Assembly: GCA_963805525.1 (NCBI GenBank)
Contig: CAWDUT010000007.1
Span: 186,001 to 250,000, forward strand
Length of the DNA: 64,000 nt
Reading direction: 5' to 3'
Origin: DASQFQ01 sp963805525
Lineage (GTDB): Bacteria > Actinomycetota > Thermoleophilia > Solirubrobacterales > Solirubrobacteraceae
Shown: piece after piece, positions 9,069-15,589 of the stretch
Position numbering within the stretch: the stretch's first letter is position 1
Layout of the letters: every line of letters starts with the position of its first letter
Translations under genes and position numbers: made by a program
Notes under the pieces: generated by a model
Seen by the model: the letters and a program-made list of their open reading frames with translations, nothing else
Databases searched by the model: none
Told to the model about the DNA's origin: nothing

Positions 9069-9463
9069 GCCGCCATCGCCCGCGCGATGTCGAGCGAGGA
9101 GATCATCCCGACCGGGTAGCCCGTGTCGGGCGAGAGGACGAGCAGGTGCGCGGTGCCGCGCGCCGTCATGAGATGCGCGGCGGTCTCGAGCGTGTTGTCG
9201 GGCCGCACGGAAACGACGTCGTCGGCGACGACGTCGCCCGCGACCCGCGCCCGGGGATCGTCGAGGCCGGCCAGCAGGTCGAGGTCGGAGACGACCCCGT
9301 AGGTGTGGGGCGCGTCACGGAGCCCGCGGACCACCACGCAGTGGATCGAGCGCTCGACCATCATGCGGGAGAGCGCCCGCAGGTCGGTGTCGGGCGGGCA
9401 GCTGAACAGGCCCAGCTGCATCGCGCTGCGGACGGTCTTGCCCTGGAGCGGTTCGGCGGACAT
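9065..9463 (-). CDS. CBS-pair protein
   Basis: A 132-residue protein consisting of one Bateman module. CBS1 runs from VRSAMQLGLFSCPPDTDLRA and CBS2 from VADDVVSVRPDNTLETA, ending PVGMISSLDIARAMA. It resembles Hrp1 (Rv2626c), a DosR-regulon protein, and likely senses adenine nucleotides, which is an inference. The start at 9463 is chosen because it directly follows TACGGT with GGATGC nineteen bases upstream; longer upstream extensions of the frame are arginine-rich and not protein-like. Coupled to the small downstream gene by ATGA overlap. Confidence 0.85.
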   Translation of the reverse strand: MSAEPLQGKTVRSAMQLGLFSCPPDTDLRALSRMMVERSIHCVVVRGLRDAPHTYGVVSDLDLLAGLDDPRARVAGDVVADDVVSVRPDNTLETAAHLMTARGTAHLLVLSPDTGYPVGMISSLDIARAMAA

Positions 9464-9573
9464 CGTGGATCGACCGTACGCGCGCAGCGCCCGCTCGGCA
9501 TCCGCAGAAGTCACCCGCCCGCGTGCGGGAAGTCCCCGATGACCGCTGCGCGCGCGGGCCCGATTCTGGGTGC
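9464..9573. promoter_or_regulatory. Divergent promoters: CBS gene (minus) and flavodoxin gene (plus)
   Basis: Minus strand: GGATGC (9503 to 9498), 19 bases, TACGGT (9478 to 9473), ATG nine bases on. Plus strand: CGATGA (9537-9542), 19 bases, GATTCT (9562-9567), six bases, ATG at 9574. Between them TGCGGGAAGTCCCCG (9524-9538) is an imperfect palindrome. It is centred about 66 bases upstream of the predicted CBS start and about 42 upstream of the flavodoxin start, so it could serve both. Confidence 0.6.
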
Positions 9574-10101
9574 ATGAGCGCACTCGTCATCTACGAATCC
9601 ATGTACGGCAACACGCACGCGGTCGCCGACGCCATCGCCGAAGGCCTCGGCGGGGAGGTCGAGGTGCGGCCCGCTCACGACGCGGGCGGCGTGCCGGCCG
9701 ACGTCGATTTCCTCGTCGTCGGCGGCCCCACCCACATGCACGGGCTCAGCACGGCGTTGAGCCGGAAGATGGCGGTCAGCGCCGCCAAAGAGGACGGTGG
9801 GAACGTCGAACCGGGCGCCACCGAGGAGCCTGGGCTGCGCGCGTGGCTCCGCGGGCTCGACGGCGCTGGGCTCCGCGCCGCGGCGTTCGACACCCGCGGC
9901 GACGCGCGCTCTCCGGTCACGCTCACCGGCTCTGCCGCCCGCGGCATCGGCCGCCGGCTGCGGCACCGCGGCTGCGATGTGATCGACAGCCAGAGCTTCC
10001 ACGTCGCGGACTCCGAAGGACCGCTGGAGGCGGGCGAGCTCGAGCGTGCGCGCGAGTGGGGTGCGGCCCTGGCCACCACCCTGGCGGCGAGCACGACGTG
10101 A
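9574..10101 (+). CDS. Flavodoxin-like protein
   Basis: A 175-residue FMN-binding-type protein. The phosphate loop is IYESMYGNTHAVADAIAEGL at residues 6-25 (S/T-x-Y/T-G-N-T pattern), and VVGGPTHMHGLS near residue 50 forms the second flavin loop, typical of actinobacterial flavodoxins. It is probably an electron carrier in the cytoplasm. The TGA overlaps the GTG of the following ABC ATPase gene (GTGA), so the gene heads a three- or four-gene transcription unit. The start fits a leaderless transcript. Confidence 0.85.
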   Translation: MSALVIYESMYGNTHAVADAIAEGLGGEVEVRPAHDAGGVPADVDFLVVGGPTHMHGLSTALSRKMAVSAAKEDGGNVEPGATEEPGLRAWLRGLDGAGLRAAAFDTRGDARSPVTLTGSAARGIGRRLRHRGCDVIDSQSFHVADSEGPLEAGELERAREWGAALATTLAASTT

Positions 10102-10997
10102 CCGCCGCCGTCATCGAGACGGACGGGCTGACCAAGCGCTACGGCCGCGAGCGCGGCATCGAAGACGTCTCCATGACGGTCGAGCCGGGGGAGGTGTTCG
10201 GCTTCCTCGGACCCAACGGCGCCGGCAAGACGACGACGATCCGGACCCTGCTCGACCTGCAGCGCCCGACCAGCGGCGGCGCCCGCGTCTTCGGGCTCGA
10301 CAGCCATCGCGACAGCGTCGAGATCCACGGGCGGATCGGGAACCTGCCGGGCGAGTTCGCGGCCGACCCGCGCCTGACCGGGCGCGAGCTGGTCACGTTC
10401 CTCGCCGCGATCCGCGGGGTTGCCGGGCTCGGGCGCGCCCGCACGCTGGCGCAGCGCTTCGAGGCCGACATGGATCGCCCACTGGGAGAGCTCTCGCGCG
10501 GCAACCGCCAGAAGATCGGCCTCATCCAGGCCGCGTTCCACGAGCCGGACCTGCTGCTACTGGACGAGCCGACCTCCGGCCTCGACCCGCTGATGCAGGA
10601 GGAGTTCCTCGCCTTCGTGGCCGAGGAGCGCGAGCGCGGCGCCACCGTCTTCCTCTCCTCCCATGAGCTGGACGAGGTCGAGCGCGCGTGCGACCGCGTC
10701 GGCATCATCCGCGAGGGGCGCCTGATCGCGATCGAGCACGTCGCCGACATCACCGGCCGCGCGTTTCGGCACGTCGCGGTCGAGTTCGACGAGCCGGTCG
10801 ACCCCTCCGAGTTCGGGAGCATTCCCGGCGTCACCGAGCTCGTGTGCGACGGCAACCGCCTCACGTTCAAGGCCGGCGGCGATCTCGACCGCATCATCAA
10901 GGTCGCCGCGCGACACACCCTGACCGACATCGAGCTCGTGCGCCCGACGCTCGAGGAGATGTTCCTCACGTACTACGGAAGGAACGGCGCGTCATGA
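10098..10997 (+). CDS. ABC-2 type exporter ATP-binding protein
   Basis: A 299-residue ABC ATPase of the CcmA/DrrA class. Walker A is LGPNGAGKTTTIRTL near residue 40, the signature is ELSRGNRQKIGLIQ, Walker B is LLLLDEPTSGLDP, and the H-loop is FLSSHELDEVERAC. A C-terminal extension of about 75 residues after the nucleotide domain is usual for DrrA-like proteins. The GTG start overlaps the flavodoxin stop, and the stop overlaps the permease ATG, so all three are coupled. Substrate unknown; drug or lipid export is typical of the family. Confidence 0.9.
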   Translation: MTAAVIETDGLTKRYGRERGIEDVSMTVEPGEVFGFLGPNGAGKTTTIRTLLDLQRPTSGGARVFGLDSHRDSVEIHGRIGNLPGEFAADPRLTGRELVTFLAAIRGVAGLGRARTLAQRFEADMDRPLGELSRGNRQKIGLIQAAFHEPDLLLLDEPTSGLDPLMQEEFLAFVAEERERGATVFLSSHELDEVERACDRVGIIREGRLIAIEHVADITGRAFRHVAVEFDEPVDPSEFGSIPGVTELVCDGNRLTFKAGGDLDRIIKVAARHTLTDIELVRPTLEEMFLTYYGRNGAS

Positions 10998-11836
10998 CCG
11001 CCGCGACCTCCGCCCGCCCGGCCCGCACCGCGATCGCCGCACCCGCGGCCGGCCGCACGCTGCGCGCCGTCGTCCGCCACGGGCTGCGGGAGAACCGCCG
11101 CGCGCCGCTGGCGTGGGGCGGGGCGCTCGGTGCCATGAGCGCGCTGATGGCGGCGCTGTGGCCGGCCATCGAAGGGTCGATGGACCAGCTCATGAAGAGC
11201 TACCCGGCGGGGCTCAAGGAGGCCTTCAACATCGCGAGCCTCGACAGCGTGGAGGCCTACGTGGACGCCGAGATGCTCAGCCTGATCGTGCCGCTGGCGA
11301 TCGCGTTCCTCGCGGTCCGCATCGCCGCCCGCACGATCGTGGGCGCCGAGGAGCGCGGCTACCTCGACACGCTGCTGGCCGCGCCCGTGGCGCGATCGAC
11401 GCTCGTCGCGGGCGCCTTCATCGTCGCCGCGATCGTCGTCGCCGAGGTGCTCGCGGTGATCACCGCGCTCACGTGGACGGCTGGCTGGGTCGCAGGCGCC
11501 GATCCGTCGCTCGCCGTGCTCGGGCGCGGCTTCGCCAACGTGTGGCCGCTCGCGATGCTGTTCGGCGGCCTGGCGCTCCTCGCCGCCGGCGTCCTGCACC
11601 GCGCCGCGGCCGTCACCGCCGTGTCGGTCGGCACGCTGGGCGCGATGTACGTGATCGACCTCGTCGGCAAGCTCGCCGACCCGGTGGAGCCTCTCCGCAG
11701 CGTGTCCGCGTTCAAGTACTACGGCTCGGCCGTCCGCGACGGGATCGACCCGCTCGCGTTCGCCGGGCTCGCCGTCGCCGGCGCCGTTCTCGCCGCCGCG
11801 GGCGCGCTCCTCTTCGACCGGCGCGACGTGCGCTGA
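10994..11836 (+). CDS. ABC-2 type exporter permease
   Basis: A 280-residue membrane protein with about six hydrophobic segments, including LAWGGALGAMSALMAALWP, LIVPLAIAFLAVRIAA and LVAGAFIVAAIVVAEVLAVI. The stretch GAEERGYLDTLLAAPVARS after the second segment is the cytoplasmic loop typical of ABC-2 permeases. The start overlaps the ATPase stop (ATGA). It pairs with the preceding ATPase as an exporter of unknown cargo. Although flavodoxin is in the same unit, nothing shows a functional link beyond co-expression. Confidence 0.88.
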   Translation: MTAATSARPARTAIAAPAAGRTLRAVVRHGLRENRRAPLAWGGALGAMSALMAALWPAIEGSMDQLMKSYPAGLKEAFNIASLDSVEAYVDAEMLSLIVPLAIAFLAVRIAARTIVGAEERGYLDTLLAAPVARSTLVAGAFIVAAIVVAEVLAVITALTWTAGWVAGADPSLAVLGRGFANVWPLAMLFGGLALLAAGVLHRAAAVTAVSVGTLGAMYVIDLVGKLADPVEPLRSVSAFKYYGSAVRDGIDPLAFAGLAVAGAVLAAAGALLFDRRDVR

Positions 11837-11849
11837 GGGAGGGATCGTC

Positions 11850-12008
11850 ATGACCCTGATCTGGCTCGCCATCTGGTTCATCGCCAACCTGTCCGGCGGC
11901 CACGAGCCGCTGCTGCTCGACCCCGTCAACGCCTGGACGGCGACGCTGATCCTGGCCGCCGCGCTCGACTTCGCGCGGCCCAGCAGCCTCAAGCCAGGCC
12001 GCGACTGA
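11850..12008 (+). CDS. Small membrane protein of 52 residues
   Basis: MTLIWLAIWFIANLSGG starts a 52-residue frame with a second hydrophobic stretch (ATLILAAALDFA). A GGGAGGG Shine-Dalgarno-like sequence lies five bases before the ATG, thirteen bases after the permease stop. It probably ends the exporter operon. Its last 20 bases overlap the 3' end of the convergent ArsA-like gene. I do not recognise a family. Confidence 0.6.
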   Translation: MTLIWLAIWFIANLSGGHEPLLLDPVNAWTATLILAAALDFARPSSLKPGRD

Positions 12009-12933
12009 GCGCCTCGTATTCGGCCGGGCCCAGCCGCGGCACGAACAGGTACGGCAGCGTGAGGACCGGGGCGTGCGCCTGCTCGCGCAGCCGGGCGACC
12101 TGCGCCGCGTGCGCGCGGGCGCGCCGGTGCTGGGCGAGCGCGATCCGCGCCACGCGGAAGCGGTCCGCGACACGCCGGAGGCGCTCGGCGTCCTCGTCGC
12201 TGAAGCGATCGGGGTAGACGGCGTTGACGACGATCAGGTCGAGCCCGCGTCCGACCGCGTCCGGGAGCCGCTGCTCGAGTTCGAGCACCTCCTCCACCGG
12301 CATCTCCTCGGGGAGGGAGACCCCGACGTACGCGGTCGACGCCGGATCGTGAAGGAAGTCGCGCAGCTCGCGGGCCTGCTTGCCGACCGAGCCCAGCCGC
12401 GCGACCTCGCCGATCGTCCGCGGCGCGTCGAGCATGCCGAGGGCGTGGCCGGTCGACGGCGCGTCGGCCACCACGAGGTCGAAGTCCGGGCTCTCCGCCT
12501 GGCGCGCGAGGTCGATCGCCTTGCCGACCGTCACGAGCTCCTTGGCGCCGGGCGCCGCCGCGACGAAGTGCTCGAAGGCACTCGAGCGCGTGAGCACCGC
12601 GACCGCGGCCGCGCCACCGGGCTGGCGGCGCAGCCACTCCTCGAGCGCCTCCTGCGGATCGACCGACAGCGACCAGAGGCCAGGGGCGAGCGCGACCGCT
12701 TCGTGACGTGCAGCCGGCCGCCCGAACGCGCCGGTCAGCTGGTCCGAGCCGGCAAGGTCGCAGACGACGGTGCGCCTGCCGCGTGCCGCCGCCGTCAGCC
12801 CGAGTGCCGCGGCCACCGTGGTCTTGCCGGCGCCGCCCTTGCCGGTGACGAAGACCAGCGAGTGCTCGAGCAGCGCGGGTACGAGGCCCGGCGCCGGCGA
12901 GCCGACGGGGCGGACGGCCGCGGCGGTCGTCAT
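11989..12933 (-). CDS. ArsA/GET3-family ATPase
   Basis: A 314-residue P-loop ATPase. The deviant Walker A is FVTGKGGAGKTTVAAALG near residue 29, with the signature lysine near its start. The A-loop/DLAGSDQLTGAFGRP (switch I-like) and VVADAPSTGHALGMLDAPRT (switch II and following) match actinobacterial ArsA-like proteins. Such proteins are usually encoded in pairs near cell-wall regulators; here it is alone. No arsenic resistance genes are nearby, so an arsenite pump role is unlikely. Its ATG overlaps the stop of a 58-residue upstream frame. Confidence 0.85.
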   Translation of the reverse strand: MTTAAAVRPVGSPAPGLVPALLEHSLVFVTGKGGAGKTTVAAALGLTAAARGRRTVVCDLAGSDQLTGAFGRPAARHEAVALAPGLWSLSVDPQEALEEWLRRQPGGAAAVAVLTRSSAFEHFVAAAPGAKELVTVGKAIDLARQAESPDFDLVVADAPSTGHALGMLDAPRTIGEVARLGSVGKQARELRDFLHDPASTAYVGVSLPEEMPVEEVLELEQRLPDAVGRGLDLIVVNAVYPDRFSDEDAERLRRVADRFRVARIALAQHRRARAHAAQVARLREQAHAPVLTLPYLFVPRLGPAEYEALSRGLA

Positions 12934-13106
12934 CGCGTCTCGCGGCGCGATGGACGCACGTGGCGGTCGTAGTCGTCGATCGCGCGGCGGAGCGCGGGCG
13001 GCACCGCCTGTCCGCGCGCCCGGCGCAGGTCGGCGCGGCGCCGGAGGATCTCGATGACCGCCCGGGTGCGCCGCTGCTGGTCCGTGTGGAGCGCATGCGC
13101 GTGCAT
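12930..13106 (-). CDS. Small basic protein coupled to the ArsA-like ATPase
   Basis: The frame gives 58 residues, MHAHALHTDQQRRTRAVIEI then LRRRADLRRARGQ and a C-terminal IDDYDRHVR. It is Arg-rich and helical with no recognisable domain. Its TGA overlaps the ATG of the ArsA-like gene (ATGA), the main reason to believe it is translated. No clear Shine-Dalgarno sequence. It could also be a non-coding leader. Confidence 0.45.
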   Translation of the reverse strand: MHAHALHTDQQRRTRAVIEILRRRADLRRARGQAVPPALRRAIDDYDRHVRPSRRETR

Positions 13107-13140
13107 GCCCAGGTTCTGTCAGCTGGCGGTCCCCGCGCCA

Positions 13141-13213
13141 TCCGTAGATCAGCGCAGCGCGGGCTCGGCGTCGACCGGATTCGCTCCGGCCGCGGCGGGC
13201 CTAGGGTCGAGTC
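13141..13213 (+). promoter_or_regulatory. Leaderless promoter of the 59-residue protein gene
   Basis: GGATTC (13177-13182), 19 bases, TAGGGT (13202-13207), six bases, ATG at 13214. TCCGTAG (13141-13147), the reverse complement of CTACGGA, is centred about 69 bases upstream of the start. The same reverse-oriented spacing is found upstream of the genes at 27153 and 45623. Confidence 0.6.
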
Positions 13214-13393
13214 ATGTCCGATCAGCCTGTCCCATCGACCCCGCAGAGCTTCCAGGCGGAGGACGACGAGCACGTGGCGTTGCGCCACGAGCAGGCCGGC
13301 GCGCCGCCGGCCGACTGCTACCAGGCCGAGGCCGGGGAGCACACCGCCGTCACGCCGGAGCCGGCAGACGCCGCAGCACCTCCATCCAGCTGA
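13214..13393 (+). CDS. Small acidic protein of 59 residues
   Basis: MSDQPVPSTPQSFQAEDDEH begins an acidic, proline- and alanine-rich, probably disordered 59-residue protein. There is no known domain. Support comes from a textbook-quality predicted leaderless promoter (TAGGGT six bases before the ATG). The last 44 bases overlap the 3' end of the convergent trehalose synthase gene. Function unknown. Confidence 0.5.
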   Translation: MSDQPVPSTPQSFQAEDDEHVALRHEQAGAPPADCYQAEAGEHTAVTPEPADAAAPPSS

Positions 13394-14696
13394 TGAAGTG
13401 CCGATCAGCGAGGTAGCGCGCGCGAACCCGCTCGCGGGCGGCCGTTCCGAGCTCGCGCGCGAGGACCGGGTCGGCCAGCGCCTCGTCGATGGCGGTCGCG
13501 AAGCCGGAGAGGTCCGCCGGATCGTCAACGAGCAGCCCTGAGCGCCGGTGCTCGATCTGGTCGCGGTGGCCGCCGATCCTCGTCGCGACGACCGGCTTGG
13601 CCTTCCACATGCCCTCGGTCACGCCGAGGCCGAACCCCTCCTGGAGGCTCTTCTTGACGATCACGTCGGCCTCGCGTTGCAGCGCGTTGACGATCAGCGC
13701 GTTCTCGGCGAGGTCGGCCATCGGCAGGGCCGCGACCTGGACGCGGTCGCGGCGGCGCGGGGGGAGCCTCCGCCAGGCCGCGCGTGTCTCCGCCAGCACG
13801 TGCGCACCTTCGGGGTCGTCGGCGACCACCCCGGTATCGGGGCCTGCGAGCACGAGGAACGCTCGCGGCTCGTCAACGTGCCCGGCGAACGCGTTGAGGA
13901 TCCCGACCGGGTCCTTGAGCCGGTCCCAGCGCGCGAGCGCGACCACGAGCCGGTCGACGGGGCGCACGGGGGCCAGGCCGAAGCGGTCGAGGAGCGCACG
14001 CCCGGCGCCGGCGGCCAGCGGCCGGTTCTTCTCCGACCGGGGATCGATCGCCGGGGTGAGGAGCCTCACGTGCTCGGGCGCGAGGCCGCCGGGCACGAAC
14101 GCTTGGCGGGTGAAGACCAGTGCGTCGGCGTCCTCGACATACGGCAGGAGGAAGCTCCAGGCGGCATCCACGGGATCGCTGACGACGTCGGCGCCCACGT
14201 GCGAGCGCCACACCACGGTCGCGCCCGCATGTCGCAGCGGTGCGACCAATCCGGCCGTCTGCGGATCCTGCAGGATCACGACGTCGCCGGGCGCAATCAG
14301 CGCGGCGGCTTCCGCCGCGGCCGCGCGACCGACACGGTCGAAGAGCTCGCGGTCCTCGAGCCGCGGCAGCGGGGCGATCTGGCCGTGCATCAAGTTGTGC
14401 AGGCGCTTGGTGAACCGGAAGAACGCGGGGGGCTGGGTGAGGACGAGCCAGCGGGCGTCGATGCCCGCGGCCCGCCAGTACGGCAACAGCGTGCGCTGCA
14501 TCTCGGCCACGCCGCCGCCGAGCGCGGTCGAGCTGATGCTCCAGACCGTGCGCCCGGCGAGCAGCGCGCGGCCTTCCTCACAGGCGGTCTCGAGCGGCTG
14601 CCAGGCCCCGGGCGCGAGGTCCTCCCGGATGCGGGAGAACGGCTGGCCGGCGAGTTCGACACGGGTGAGAGAACCAGAGGCGGCGAGCATGGTCAT
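13350..14696 (-). CDS. Trehalose synthase TreT-like glycosyltransferase (GT4)
   Basis: A 448-residue GT-B fold protein. The N-terminal domain has WSISSTALGGGVAEMQRTLLPYW, the glycine-rich acceptor region of TreT enzymes, and VVILQDPQTAGLVAPLR. The C-terminal domain has VVALARWDRLKDPVGIL, then KKSLQEGFGLGVTEGMWKAKP, the E-x7-E motif of family GT4. TreT makes trehalose from an NDP-glucose and glucose; trehalose protects against desiccation and osmotic stress. The ATG is preceded by a GGATGC-N19-GACCAT promoter and shares its upstream element with the divergent ABC exporter gene. A second in-frame ATG two codons in is possible. Confidence 0.85.
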   Translation of the reverse strand: MTMLAASGSLTRVELAGQPFSRIREDLAPGAWQPLETACEEGRALLAGRTVWSISSTALGGGVAEMQRTLLPYWRAAGIDARWLVLTQPPAFFRFTKRLHNLMHGQIAPLPRLEDRELFDRVGRAAAAEAAALIAPGDVVILQDPQTAGLVAPLRHAGATVVWRSHVGADVVSDPVDAAWSFLLPYVEDADALVFTRQAFVPGGLAPEHVRLLTPAIDPRSEKNRPLAAGAGRALLDRFGLAPVRPVDRLVVALARWDRLKDPVGILNAFAGHVDEPRAFLVLAGPDTGVVADDPEGAHVLAETRAAWRRLPPRRRDRVQVAALPMADLAENALIVNALQREADVIVKKSLQEGFGLGVTEGMWKAKPVVATRIGGHRDQIEHRRSGLLVDDPADLSGFATAIDEALADPVLARELGTAARERVRARYLADRHFISWMEVLRRLPAPA

Positions 14697-14827
14697 GCGT
14701 CACCAATGGTCGAGGCGGGACGCTGACCCGGCATCCGTGCCGCTCCGCCGAGATCGCGTAGTTCGCCGAACGCGGATCCGGGTCCGGACACGATGACGCC
14801 GGCTCCAGGCGGGCGGAAACTCGATCC
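14697..14827. promoter_or_regulatory. Divergent promoters of the TreT-like gene and the MacB-type exporter
   Basis: Minus strand: GGATGC (14736 to 14731), 19 bases, GACCAT (14711 to 14706), predicted start near 14699. Plus strand: CGATGA (14791-14796), 19 bases, GAAACT (14816-14821), six bases, ATG at 14828. A single CGTAGTT site (14757-14763; AACTACG on the other strand) lies about 60 bases upstream of one start in forward orientation and about 69 upstream of the other in reverse. These are the two arrangements seen at other promoters in the window. Confidence 0.6.
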
Positions 14828-15589
14828 ATGAGCGCTTCCGCCACCATCACCGCCGCGCCTCGCGCGGCGAGCGAGGTCGTCGTCGGTCGTGCGCTGACGA
14901 AGCGCTACGGCGAGGGCGACGTCGCGGTCGACGCCCTGGGCGGCGTCGACATCACCTTCACGCCCGGCAGCTTCACCGCGATCATGGGGCCCTCGGGCTC
15001 CGGCAAGTCGACGCTGATGCACATCCTCGCCGGGCTCGACCAGCCCACGAGCGGCTCGGTCGAGATCGCCGGCACCCGCCTCGACACGCTGGGTGATCAC
15101 GACCTCACGCTCCTGCGCCGCTCCCAGATCGGCTTCATCTTCCAGAGCTACAACCTGCTGCCGGTCCTCACCGCCGAGGAGAACATCCTCCTGCCGGTCC
15201 GGATCGCCGGCGACCGGGCCGACCCGGAGTGGCTCGAGACGCTGATCGACACGATCGGCCTCGCGGACCGCCGCGGGCACCGTCCGTCGGAGCTCTCCGG
15301 CGGCCAGCAGCAGCGCGTGGCCGTGGCACGGGCGCTGATCACGCGCCCCGCCGTCGTCTTCGCCGACGAGCCGACCGGCAACCTCGACTCGGCGTCGGGC
15401 CGCGAGGTGCTCGCCCTGCTCCGCCGCGCGGTCGACGACTTCGGCCAGACGATCGTCATGGTCACCCACGACGCCGGGGCGGCCGCGGTCGCCGATCGCG
15501 TCGTCTTCCTCGCCGACGGGCAGGTCGTCGACGACCGGTCCGGGATGACCGTGGAGGAGATCCTCGACCGGATCAAGGCGGCCGCATGA
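14828..15589 (+). CDS. MacB/LolD-type ABC transporter ATP-binding protein
   Basis: A 253-residue ATPase. Walker A is MGPSGSGKSTLMHILAGLD near residue 54, FIFQSYNLLPVLTAEENILL is the Q-loop region typical of the MacB/LolD branch, LSGGQQQRVAVARAL is the signature, VFADEPTGNLDS is Walker B, and MVTHDAGAA is the H-loop. It pairs with the FtsX-type permease encoded next (ATGA overlap). These complexes act as mechanotransmitters or exporters at the membrane. Cargo unknown. The promoter is leaderless-type. Confidence 0.92.
   Translation: MSASATITAAPRAASEVVVGRALTKRYGEGDVAVDALGGVDITFTPGSFTAIMGPSGSGKSTLMHILAGLDQPTSGSVEIAGTRLDTLGDHDLTLLRRSQIGFIFQSYNLLPVLTAEENILLPVRIAGDRADPEWLETLIDTIGLADRRGHRPSELSGGQQQRVAVARALITRPAVVFADEPTGNLDSASGREVLALLRRAVDDFGQTIVMVTHDAGAAAVADRVVFLADGQVVDDRSGMTVEEILDRIKAAA

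Noticed and set aside
11989..12933. Arsenite efflux system around the ArsA-like ATPase
   Set aside because: No ArsB/ACR3, ArsC or ArsR-like gene is near, and the protein resembles the actinobacterial non-arsenic ArsA branch.
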